From contig JAJPHG010000024.1 of assembly GCA_021325375.1 (NCBI GenBank), positions 62,001 through 126,000 on the forward strand: a stretch of 64,000 bases of DNA. The letters are read 5' to 3'. The translations under genes and the position numbers were made by a program. This document shows positions 45,501-52,286 of the stretch, piece after piece. This DNA is from Alphaproteobacteria bacterium (lineage in GTDB: Bacteria > Pseudomonadota > Alphaproteobacteria > Micropepsales > Micropepsaceae). Each line of letters opens with the position of its first letter. Position 1 is the stretch's first letter. A model generated the notes under the pieces. That model did not search any database. It saw only the letters and a list, made by a program, of their open reading frames with translations, and was not told the origin of the DNA.

Positions 45501-47421
45501 AGTCGGGACGGATGCCGATCAGCACGTTTCGCGTGCGCACCGGCACGTCGACGGTCTTGGACGTCGTGCGCCCGCCGGGCTCGTGGATGTTGACCTTGAT
45601 CATCGCCTTGAGAGCCAAGGTCGTGTCCGCCAGCGCGCCGATGGTGGCTTTCGCCTCGGTCACGCCCGCGGCGTCGCTGTCGGGCACCGTCATGGTGATC
45701 GCGACGTCCGAGAAGCTGTCGTCGACGCGGCCGAAGAACCAGTCTTCGTATTGCGGGAACGGGTTCTGGTCCGCGACGATGCGCGCCTCGCCGTCGCCCG
45801 ACAATCCGCTGCCGGGCGCGCCGTAGAGGAATCGCGTCTCGGCCTTGACGAGAATGTCGCTGTTCGGGTGGCCGACCTTCGTCTCCGCGGTGAGCGTCAC
45901 CTTGAGCTTCTGCGGCACGAAATCCTGCACGTCGAACTGCACGCGGCCGACCGGCGGCGCATCCTTCGACGTGTCGACGTAAGCCGCGATCTGCCAGCGC
46001 CCATGCGGCGCGGTCTTCGACAATTGCAGCGGCCACACGCCCATGCCCGCCGCGAGCGACGCAGCAGGCACGGTGGTGCGCGCGAACTCCAGCCCGTCGG
46101 GACGCGTCGCGACCAGGGTCAACGGCGCCGACTGCTCCGCGCCGATGCGGTCGCGCAGCATCGCGGTCGCCTGCACCACCTCGCCCGGACGATAGACGCC
46201 GCGCTCGGTATAGAGGAACGCATCGATCGGGCCGGGCTGCTCGCGGCCGCTGACGCCGCGGTCGGTGAGGTCGAAGGCGGGACGGCGCAAATCCAAAAAG
46301 CTGAAATCGTCGCCCGCATAGGCCATCACCACGACCGGCTCCTCGCCGCCCGTGGCGTTCATCAGCCCGGATTCGAAATCGGCGCGGCCGTTGGCGTCGG
46401 TCGTGACCGTCGCCAGCTCGTTATTGTCGCGCGCGACGAGGCTGAGCTTGACGTTCTGCAGCGGCTTGGCGCTGCCGTAGGAGCGCGCGAAGACGCTCAT
46501 GCCGCTCGAGCCCTTGAACGTGGTGAGCGCGATGTCGGAATCGACGACCCATTGCGCGGCGATGTCGTCGGAATCGTAATCGCTGTCGTTGTCGGTCTTC
46601 TTCGACGCGTCCATCGCCAAGAGCACATAGGCGCCCGGCTTCTTGTCTTTCAGGATCTGGTTGATCGGGATCAGCGTGACGACGGAATCGTTCTTGACGA
46701 CGGTCACGTCCATCGTGCCTTCCCAGACGACCTTTCCTTGAGAATTCTGCAGGTCGTTGTCCTTCCAGGAATAGAGCGAGGTCTGGTCGACGACGCCGCT
46801 TTCGATCTGCGACAGCAGCCGGTCGCCGACATGGATCAGCTTGACGCGCAGCTTGGCGATGTTGACCGTCGTGACCGGCACGCCCTGCGCATTGTCGCGC
46901 GGCAGGATGATGCCGCCCGTGAAGCGCACCACCGACGGCTTGTCGCGCAGCTCGACCGGCACCGTCTCCTCGTCGAGCAGCTTGTCGCCCGCCGCGTCCG
47001 GCAGGCCCGCCTTCAGCGTGACGTTATAGGTCGTGTTGAAGTCGAGGCCCGAGACGCAGAGACGGGTATCCACGACATGCGCCACCGTCTTGGTCGCGGG
47101 GTCGATAGCGAGGTAGTCCTCGTAATGCGTTTTGCCCGAGGCATCGAGGTCGCGTGTGAAGACGAAGCAGGCCTCGGCCTGGGGCTTGGTGGTGTCGATC
47201 TCCAGCCGCTGGAAGGCGAATTCGGCGCCGTTCTGCGCCATCTTGCCCGGGGTGAGGCTGGCGGTCAGCGACTGGAAGCCGCTGGCGACGCGAGCCAGGA
47301 TGCCGCCCTGCTGGCCGGCCGGCGTGCGGCTGCCGATGACGTAAAGCCCTGCCAGACCTGCCAGAACGATCGCGATGACCGTGCCGCCGATGATCAGCAG
47401 CCGGCGCATACCCTGCCCCAT
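42526..47421 (-). CDS. yfhM: Bacterial alpha-2-macroglobulin (YfhM type)
   Basis: 1631 residues from the ATG at 47421, preceded by the SD GGGGGA. The N-terminus has a membrane anchor (LLIIGGTVIAIVLAGLAGLYVIG). MG-type domains follow, with the bait-like region in the middle (about residues 700-850) and the thioester site CIEQ at about 1177 (YPYGCIEQTTSRAMPL). It traps attacking proteases in the periplasm; PbpC, encoded next, repairs the wall. The C-terminus contains the receptor-like beta domain. No frameshift seen. Confidence 0.95.
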   Translation of the reverse strand: MGQGMRRLLIIGGTVIAIVLAGLAGLYVIGSRTPAGQQGGILARVASGFQSLTASLTPGKMAQNGAEFAFQRLEIDTTKPQAEACFVFTRDLDASGKTHYEDYLAIDPATKTVAHVVDTRLCVSGLDFNTTYNVTLKAGLPDAAGDKLLDEETVPVELRDKPSVVRFTGGIILPRDNAQGVPVTTVNIAKLRVKLIHVGDRLLSQIESGVVDQTSLYSWKDNDLQNSQGKVVWEGTMDVTVVKNDSVVTLIPINQILKDKKPGAYVLLAMDASKKTDNDSDYDSDDIAAQWVVDSDIALTTFKGSSGMSVFARSYGSAKPLQNVKLSLVARDNNELATVTTDANGRADFESGLMNATGGEEPVVVMAYAGDDFSFLDLRRPAFDLTDRGVSGREQPGPIDAFLYTERGVYRPGEVVQATAMLRDRIGAEQSAPLTLVATRPDGLEFARTTVPAASLAAGMGVWPLQLSKTAPHGRWQIAAYVDTSKDAPPVGRVQFDVQDFVPQKLKVTLTAETKVGHPNSDILVKAETRFLYGAPGSGLSGDGEARIVADQNPFPQYEDWFFGRVDDSFSDVAITMTVPDSDAAGVTEAKATIGALADTTLALKAMIKVNIHEPGGRTTSKTVDVPVRTRNVLIGIRPDFQTGAVPENTRAGFEAVALDADGKRIALSGLTFSWVREETTYQWFQEDSKWKYKSVTRDRLITSGSMAIGAGAPVKLAQTLPWGDYRLTITDPKSGAASSYRFYSGWAANADNDRPDRIPVGSDKPSYRAGDIAKVTIKPSSSGKALVVVAGDKVFSSQLIDAPAGGTTVNIPVSADWGPGAYVLVTDYKPLAEATGREPVRAIGLTWLTLDNSPRTLNVAIGGPAKITPRQKISIPVTVKGLDSGEDAYLTLAAVDEGILQLTDYKSPDPNGYYFGKRRLGVDMRDDYGRLIKAEKGAVGSMREGGDSFGGRSLSVVPVKTVALFSGLVKVGANGVANVPLDIPDFNGELRLMAVAVTKTKLGHADRPLTVRDPVVADIVLPRFLAPGDHALAALNINNVEGASGNYTATVTATAPVVLGASANVTRAINVGQRVLLPVDMSANSIGISDVVLKVTGPNGFNVTHSWQIQARAPQLDLARDEVVGLGPNQSYTANKALVADLIPGTQNVALTVSSAHGYTDVPGLLKWLDKYPYGCIEQTTSRAMPLLVFNDLSDLAGLPKDKALHDREQEAIDAVLDMQNYAGNFGMWAPGTDAEPWISVFALDFLNQAKAKGYVVPNDALRRGSSWLKTAASSDQNDDNTRAYAFYVLARIGQVNISDLRYFSDTRGPEMNTAIAPALTGAAAAEVGDRSRAAYGFERAREIAIKADPSKYPTADYGSLLRDVAGATALAAESGQAQLVPAFLSKSDQIDMRLNATTTQEKAWMLRAAYELTRQRTPLNILLNGKPQMPRDGAIRLSPSLGQLASGLTFLNKGDALVWRTTSVQGTPALPMPAMANGLTLNKSVWTMAGTPADLSNIHQNDRVLVVLSGQMPNNYYHQMGMIDLLPAGLEVELKLAGDDGKAYPWIGGNLADLSMSDSRDDRYVAAFSVGSQYRPSDNKKPEPTPAFRVAYIARAVTTGTFAMPAGVVEDMYAPGVMARTSMGSVTIK

Positions 47422-47551
47422 GGAATCCCCCAAACGGCCTTACCCGGCCGAAGCCTACGCCCACCCGCGAAGGGCGGCAATTCGGGGGAGATTCGCAGGC
47501 AAAAGCGGCGGCACGGTGACGGTGGCGCCCGAACGTTCGATGCCGCGGCCG

Positions 47552-48223
47552 CTAAGGCGCCGGCCGGGCGTTGATGACGGCCTGGACGGCGCTTGCCGAC
47601 GTGACCCAGTCGGCCGTGTCGCCGGACACCCAGTGGATCAGCCTCAACGTGTCTTGCAGCTTCCTGGACGGCGTTTTGTCGAAAATCGCCTTGTGGTGCG
47701 CGATGCGATTGCGCCAGCGCCGCACGCTCTCGATCAGATTGTGGAGTTCATCCCGAGTCCGCGGCGACGCAGGAGCATTGGGAAAATTATGCCGCACGCC
47801 GCGACTCCACAGCAGCCGTTCGAAACGCTTCGTCGTGAGATGTTCCCAGAAGCCGAAGTTCAAGGCGGAACATATGTGATGCGCCGTCATCGCGGCGCCA
47901 TGCTGATCGAATTCGGATGCCAAGCACGAAGCCAACTCGTCGCGGAACATCGCGCCGAGCAGGCCGACGAAGACGCGATCCTCGAACCAGCGCTGGCCGA
48001 GCCGAAACAGCAACGCCTTGTGGATCGCGTTCCGCGTCGCGATCTCGGCGATTTGGAGAGGAAAATAGAAAGTTTCGCAGAGCGCGAGGTTCCACATGTA
48101 GCATTCGAACAGTTTTTCGTCGCCCGCCGCGACACTTGGCGAATATCGCGCAAAGCGCTCGCTTCCCAGCACGCTCTTCACCGCGTGGAACTGATCGGGC
48201 CGCGGCGGGTTAGGTAGTTGCAT
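47552..48223 (-). CDS. Abi-like protein with HEPN ribonuclease motif
   Basis: 223 residues. The start region LFECYMWNLALCETFYFPLQIAEIATRNAIH and the later RNRIAHH (Arg171-His176, the R-x4-H HEPN motif) match the Abi_2/AbiD-AbiF-like group of abortive infection proteins. HEPN proteins in this group are RNases that can shut down infected cells. Here it stands alone without an obvious antitoxin, with a possible XRE-regulated neighbour upstream. Defence role inferred from family. Confidence 0.75.
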   Translation of the reverse strand: MQLPNPPRPDQFHAVKSVLGSERFARYSPSVAAGDEKLFECYMWNLALCETFYFPLQIAEIATRNAIHKALLFRLGQRWFEDRVFVGLLGAMFRDELASCLASEFDQHGAAMTAHHICSALNFGFWEHLTTKRFERLLWSRGVRHNFPNAPASPRTRDELHNLIESVRRWRNRIAHHKAIFDKTPSRKLQDTLRLIHWVSGDTADWVTSASAVQAVINARPAP

Positions 48224-48303
48224 ATTAAGGGATCAACCCTTACATTGCATTCGTGGGCTGCGGATAGGTTGAGCGAAAGCTCCCCTACCGCGGACAAAGA
48301 TCA

Positions 48304-48332
48304 GAGGGCGGGCCTTCACCGGCGCCGCCCTC
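48304..48332. terminator. Strong GC hairpin between the XRE and Abi-like genes
   Basis: GAGGGCGG (48304-48311) pairs perfectly with CCGCCCTC (48325-48332). On the plus strand ACTTTTT follows, and on the minus strand TGATCTTTG follows. It could end the XRE transcript (minus strand) before the HEPN gene; a rho-independent terminator is plausible but the minus-strand T-run is weak. Confidence 0.4.
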
Positions 48333-48390
48333 ACTTTTTCCAGGATAGCAGAATTTCAAATGTCGTTCAAGGACGACATTTATGCCAGCC

Positions 48391-48639
48391 CTATTTCCTG
48401 CCGGGTTTCTGCGCCGCTGTCTTTTTCAATTTCACCCCCGGCGCATCGCCATTTGTGAATTCGATGCCTTCGGCTTCCAATGCTGCTTGAATTTTGCGTA
48501 TCGTCGCCGCATGCCCGCCCGATTTGCCGTTTTCGAGTCTCGTGATCGTCATGGGAGCCAAGTCGGCAAGCTTCGCCAGATCGCGCACGCCCAACCGCAG
48601 GGCTGCCCGAGCCATTCGTATCTGGATATCTGATATCAC
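48391..48639 (-). CDS. XRE-family helix-turn-helix regulator
   Basis: 82 residues from the GTG at 48639; an ATG at 48615 is an alternative. The helix-turn-helix is RMARAALRLGVRDLAKLADLAPMTITRLENG, followed by ATIRKIQAALEAEGIEFTNGD, the typical tail of small XRE repressors. A lysine-rich end may aid DNA binding. It diverges from a 98-residue gene across a region with a near-perfect XRE operator, so it likely represses both directions. Confidence 0.85.
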   Translation of the reverse strand: MISDIQIRMARAALRLGVRDLAKLADLAPMTITRLENGKSGGHAATIRKIQAALEAEGIEFTNGDAPGVKLKKTAAQKPGRK

Positions 48640-48653
48640 GAGCGCTTTTTCTG

Positions 48654-48682
48654 TTGACGGTGTATCAAAAATTGGTACATTC
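48654..48682 (+). promoter_or_regulatory. Promoter and XRE operator for the divergent small gene
   Basis: On the plus strand TTGACG (48654-48659), a 16-17-nt spacer and TACATT or ACATTC form a promoter. Its spacer contains TGTATCAA-AAA-TTGGTACA (48661-48679), 8-bp arms with one mismatch and a 3-nt centre, a classic repressor site between the XRE gene and the small gene. Bound repressor would block the -10. Confidence 0.6.
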
Positions 48683-48718
48683 TCATCATAATCGATTCTA
48701 CCGTATCGGGAGAGACCC

Positions 48719-49015
48719 TTGCCGAAAGCGGCTGCTCGGGTTCGACGCATCAGTGCGCGCGAAAGGCAATTGCTGCAGACCGTCGAGCGGCTCGACGAGG
48801 AGATGGCGAGCGCTCTCGACGACGTCTTCGATCTTCTCTGGGTGCTCGATCTGGTGGGGCGTGGACAGAATTCCGTAGAACAACATTCCGGACAACCGGT
48901 GCTCGCCATCTCGGCCGCGATTTCGGAGCGCTACAGCGTTGCCTGCGAAGCGTTCAATCGCTTGCTTGGGCCTTGGCGCAGGTCGGCCGCTCACCCTTCG
49001 ACAAGCTCAGGGTGA
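48719..49015 (+). CDS. Unknown 98-residue protein, TTG start
   Basis: The frame begins with TTG at 48719, preceded by a clean SD (GGGAGAG). It is a soluble helical protein (RERQLLQTVERLDEEMASALDDVFDLLWVLDL), with no recognised family. The last codons (HPSTSSG, stop) come from the REP-like repeat at 48991-49063, so the repeat supplies the stop. Divergent from XRE and probably repressed by it. Confidence 0.5.
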   Translation: MPKAAARVRRISARERQLLQTVERLDEEMASALDDVFDLLWVLDLVGRGQNSVEQHSGQPVLAISAAISERYSVACEAFNRLLGPWRRSAAHPSTSSG

Positions 49016-49063
49016 GGGAAGTTGAGCACACCCTCACGCTGAGCTTGTCGAAGCATGAGGGCA
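48991..49063. repeat. Paired REP-like palindromes, second copy
   Basis: TCACCCTTCGACAAGCTCAGGGTGA (a palindrome) is followed by CCTCACGCTGAGCTTGTCGAAGCATGAGG, the same pair as at 3223-3298. The first half overlaps the end of the small 98-residue gene. Confidence 0.75.
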
Positions 49064-49099
49064 GCGCCGAATTCCCCCTCCGCCTCGCTACGCTCGGCA

Positions 49100-49123
49100 C
49101 CTCCCCCGTGAGTACGGGGGAGG
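49100..49123. repeat. GC-rich hairpin after the PKHD dioxygenase gene
   Basis: CCTCCCCCGT, GAGT, ACGGGGGAGG is a perfect 10-bp stem 6 nt from the stop codon of the minus-strand dioxygenase gene. It may act as its terminator, though no T-run follows. Confidence 0.6.
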
Positions 49124-49129
49124 ATGAGG

Positions 49130-49795
49130 TCAGCCATCGCTCCACATGCGTAGGAGGTTCTGCCGCACCAGCTCCAGCCGCACGCGGTTTTGCCAGTCCA
49201 TCTTGAGGCCTTCGAGCGCGCCGACCTCGTTCAGTTCGTAGAGCTGGTTGCGGCGGTGTTCGTCGGCGATGAGGCTTTCGATGAAGGTGATCGAAACCAG
49301 GCGCTGGCCGGAGCGCACGGGGCGGACTTCGTGCAGCATCGTGGAGGGGTAGACGATCGCCTCGCCGGGGCGGCCTTTGAAGACGACGGGGCGCGTGCCT
49401 AGGTGCGTGACCAGCTCGCCACCTTCATACGTCGACGGATCGGCGATGAAGACGGTGCAGGAGAGATCGCTGCGGATGTTGGTGTTGCCTACCGCGATCA
49501 ACGCGGCGTCGGCATGGGCGCCGTATTTCATGCCGGGCTCGTAGCGGGCGAGCAGCGGCGGGGCGATGCGCTTGGGGAACGCGAAGTCGCGGAACTCGCG
49601 CGAGCGCGCGAAGGCTGTGCTCACGATCTGCGTCGATTCCTGGTAGCGCGGATCGGCGAGGTCGGCCTGGAGGTTGTCCTTGGTCGTGTTCGCGGGGTTC
49701 GACGCCTTGCCGTCGACGAAGCGAAGCTCGCGGCTGAGCGCCACGAGCCGCGCGACCTCCTGGGCGTTCAACAGGTCCTTGATCTCGAGAAACAT
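49130..49795 (-). CDS. PKHD-type Fe(II)/2-oxoglutarate dioxygenase (YbiX/PiuC-like)
   Basis: 221 residues. The iron-binding triad appears as HADAAL (His, Asp) and the distal His in HEVRPVRSGQR, with the 2-oxoglutarate arginine just after (RLVSITF). The first half shows ARYEPGMKYGAHADAAL. These proteins are often induced by iron limitation and adjoin siderophore receptors, but none is adjacent here. Its stop is next to a GC hairpin, and it begins 10 nt after the metallophosphoesterase gene. Confidence 0.92.
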   Translation of the reverse strand: MFLEIKDLLNAQEVARLVALSRELRFVDGKASNPANTTKDNLQADLADPRYQESTQIVSTAFARSREFRDFAFPKRIAPPLLARYEPGMKYGAHADAALIAVGNTNIRSDLSCTVFIADPSTYEGGELVTHLGTRPVVFKGRPGEAIVYPSTMLHEVRPVRSGQRLVSITFIESLIADEHRRNQLYELNEVGALEGLKMDWQNRVRLELVRQNLLRMWSDG

Positions 49796-49805
49796 GCGCG
49801 CGCTC

Positions 49806-50990
49806 TCAGTTGGGGCAATCGACGTGGCGGCCGGTGAACAGGCAGCGCCGCGTGAACGTGCCGCTCGCGTCGTAGAGATCGACGTTCCAGTCGCGGCCGA
49901 CCTTGGTCATCAGGAAGAAGCCGAAGCCCGGCACCGACAGGCCCTGCTTCACGCGGATGGGCGTGCCGAAGACGGTCGGCGTCAGATCCGTGGGCACGCT
50001 GTCGAGCAGGTCGCCGCCATTGCCCGACAGCATCGCGGGCGGCTCGGCGTCGTTGTAGTTCAGCGCCTCGAAGACGTGGATGTGGCCGGCGAGCTGGAGC
50101 GCTACCGGCGCGGGCAGCGTGCTGCCGCCGAGTGCGGCGATCATCGTCTGGTTGCCGCCGACGGGAAGGCCGAGCGGACCCGTGAGCGCGCCCCAGATCG
50201 GGCGATGCATCAGAAGCCAGGTCGGCTCGGGCGCGTTCGCGAGGCTCGCGAACTCGGATTGATAGACGGGCACCGCGCTCGGATCGACGCTGGTGTCCTG
50301 CGCGCTCGCATTGTCCATCACCACGAAGTTCAAGCCGTCGAAGGGAATGGAATAGGACGCGACGTGATCGGCGCAAGGCGCGTTCGGATCGAACGCGACC
50401 GGGCCCAGCAGGCGCAGATAGCCGGGGCCGGAGCGATAACAGTCCTCGTGATTGCCGCGCACGATCACCCATGGCGCGGCGGCGAGAAGCGGCGCCGCGG
50501 GATCGAAGAAGTCCGCTTTCCACGTCGCCCAGTTGTCGCCGTAGGGCGTGCCGGCGCAGCCCGCATTGCCCGAGGGGCACGGCGTCTCGCGATAGAGATA
50601 GTCGCCGACATGGATGACGAGATCGGGCTTGAACTTCGCGGCCGATTGCGCGAGCGCGGCGAACGGCCACTGCACCGGATCGTTGCAGGGTTGCACCAGC
50701 GAGCCCTTGATGCGGCAGCCCGTATCGCCGAGCACCAGGATGCGCTCCGGCGCGTGCTTGGGCGCCGCGGCGGGCGCGGCGCACAGCAACGGGAAGTCGG
50801 CGCTCGCGGCGGCGCGCGGCTGCATTGGCGCGGGGCACGCGGTGCCTGAGACGACAGCGCGCGTCTCCGCGGCGCCGCCGGGGCCAAGTTGTACCCAGCG
50901 GGCGAGGACATTAGAGTCGTCCGCGCGTGCCGCGAACGGCACGAAGATCAGAGCAAGGCTCAGGAGGGCGAAGCGGCGCATGCGAGCCAT
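49806..50990 (-). CDS. Secreted metallophosphoesterase
   Basis: 394 residues from the ATG at 50990 (or 391 from 50981). Signal peptide FALLSLALIFVPFAARA. Calcineurin-like metal ligands appear in order: LVLGDTGCR, VIHVGDYLYRE, IVRGNHEDC, MHRPIWG and LAGHIHVFE. Cysteines (TGCRIKGSLVQPC, CPSGNAGC) suggest disulfides in the periplasm. Its start codon lies 1 nt from that of the divergent gene at 50992. Confidence 0.9.
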   Translation of the reverse strand: MARMRRFALLSLALIFVPFAARADDSNVLARWVQLGPGGAAETRAVVSGTACPAPMQPRAAASADFPLLCAAPAAAPKHAPERILVLGDTGCRIKGSLVQPCNDPVQWPFAALAQSAAKFKPDLVIHVGDYLYRETPCPSGNAGCAGTPYGDNWATWKADFFDPAAPLLAAAPWVIVRGNHEDCYRSGPGYLRLLGPVAFDPNAPCADHVASYSIPFDGLNFVVMDNASAQDTSVDPSAVPVYQSEFASLANAPEPTWLLMHRPIWGALTGPLGLPVGGNQTMIAALGGSTLPAPVALQLAGHIHVFEALNYNDAEPPAMLSGNGGDLLDSVPTDLTPTVFGTPIRVKQGLSVPGFGFFLMTKVGRDWNVDLYDASGTFTRRCLFTGRHVDCPN

Positions 50991-50991
50991 T

Positions 50992-52092
50992 ATGCCCCGA
51001 ACGAGGCGGACCTGCGAGGCCCTGAGCGCAGCGCTCATGCTCGCGACGGCGGCGTGCGCCGAACCGCGCTTCACCGTCGTCGATCCCTTGACGCCGTCCG
51101 AGCGCGCCACGTTCGACGCGCGCAGCGTCGAGACCGTGCCGACCTGGGGGCAGGAGTTCCAGGTCCGGGGCAAGACCTACAGCTACCGCTTCGTCGGCCA
51201 GGCGCCGTCGAGCGCCGTGACGACCTCGATCCCGACCGTGATCGTGCCGATCCGCCTCATCGTGCCGGACGCTGTGCATCCCGGCGCGCCGCCGACCGTG
51301 TTCGACGCGACGCCGATCGTGCCGCATATCGTCTCGAGCCCGCTGTTCAGCCCGACGCTGTCGGGCAATATGATTCAGCTCCACGACGCGATGCTGCGCG
51401 CCGAATTTCCGACCGCGCCGTCGGACTGGCACACGATCCTGACGCCGCAACCGGGTCCGACGCTCGACATCACCGTGCCGCCGGGGTCGGTGGAGATCAC
51501 CCGGGCGAAGTCGGGGAAGCTCTACGGCTTCATCGTGGACAGCGGCCCGGTGAACCGGGCGATCTCGGCCGCGCTGCACGCGGCACACGATCCGCAGCAG
51601 ATCATGATCTTCGTGACCTACAATTCGGTGGAGAGCTTCGCCTTCGGTTTTCATTCCTGGGTCTGGGGCGACCGCAAGCACGAATCCGCGATCATCTATA
51701 TGTATACGTCGTGGATGGAGGACATCGACGACGCGATCGGCTTCCCTTCGCCCGACGCCGCGACCTTGAGCCACGAGATCGTCGAGACCGTGCACGATCC
51801 GCTGCTCACCAGCGTCACGCGCGAATGGGGCAACCATTTCCGCGACAACAAATGCTTCCAATCGCTGATCGAGGTCGCCGACGCCGTCGAGGACGCGCCG
51901 CTGCGTCTCGTCTATGCGAAGGAGCTCGCCCTGCTCGACGGCCGCCCGTTCCTCTACACGCTGCAGAACGCGGCGCTGCTGCCGTGGTTCGAGCGCGAGA
52001 GCCCGTCGAGCGCGGCCGACGGCGCCTACAGCTTCCCGAGCCCAAGGCCCCTGCGCAAACCGGCGCCGATGAGGTGTGTGCCCAAAAACTAA
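50992..52092 (+). CDS. Secreted protein with HExxE motif, unknown function
   Basis: 366 residues with a signal peptide (EALSAALMLATAACAEP; Cys near the end could make a lipoprotein, but the lipobox is poor). The C-terminal half has SHEIVETVHDP (His261, Glu262, Glu265, Asp269), a pattern that resembles metal-binding sites of secreted metallopeptidase-like proteins. The N-terminal half is beta-rich. Function not assigned. The start codon is 1 nt from the divergent metallophosphoesterase start, leaving no intergenic promoter region. Confidence 0.6.
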   Translation: MPRTRRTCEALSAALMLATAACAEPRFTVVDPLTPSERATFDARSVETVPTWGQEFQVRGKTYSYRFVGQAPSSAVTTSIPTVIVPIRLIVPDAVHPGAPPTVFDATPIVPHIVSSPLFSPTLSGNMIQLHDAMLRAEFPTAPSDWHTILTPQPGPTLDITVPPGSVEITRAKSGKLYGFIVDSGPVNRAISAALHAAHDPQQIMIFVTYNSVESFAFGFHSWVWGDRKHESAIIYMYTSWMEDIDDAIGFPSPDAATLSHEIVETVHDPLLTSVTREWGNHFRDNKCFQSLIEVADAVEDAPLRLVYAKELALLDGRPFLYTLQNAALLPWFERESPSSAADGAYSFPSPRPLRKPAPMRCVPKN

Positions 52093-52101
52093 TACCAAAT
52101 T

Positions 52102-52270
52102 GTCATGGCCCGCGAATGCGGGCCACCCAGTTAGGCTCTGCACGATCTCACAAAGATTCACGCGGAGACGCGGAGTCGGGCTTTTCCTCCGCGTCTCCGC
52201 GCCTCCGCGTGATAGCCTTTTGACAGTATCGCAAATGTCACCTGGGTGGCCCGCATTCGCGGGCCATGAC
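52102..52270. repeat. Composite palindromic element, copy C (long form)
   Basis: Left end GTCATGGCCCGC...GGGCCACCCAG (52102-52130), right end GTCACCTGGGTGGCCCGC...GGGCCATGAC (52237-52270). The inner pair CACGCGGAGACGCGGAG (52159-52175) with CTCCGCGTCTCCGCG...CTCCGCGTG (52187-52211) is the same as in copy B, with a duplicated arm. It separates two convergent genes. Confidence 0.85.
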
Positions 52271-52286
52271 ATCTTTTGCTGAGGGG

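Noticed and set aside
45583-47574. Long plus-strand frame opposite the alpha-2-macroglobulin gene
   Set aside because: Antisense shadow; no start context or domain.
48654-48878. Alternative plus-strand frame beginning at 48654 inside the XRE promoter
   Set aside because: Its TTG start overlaps the -35 box and its product is Arg/Ser-rich; the 48719 frame has a far better SD and composition.
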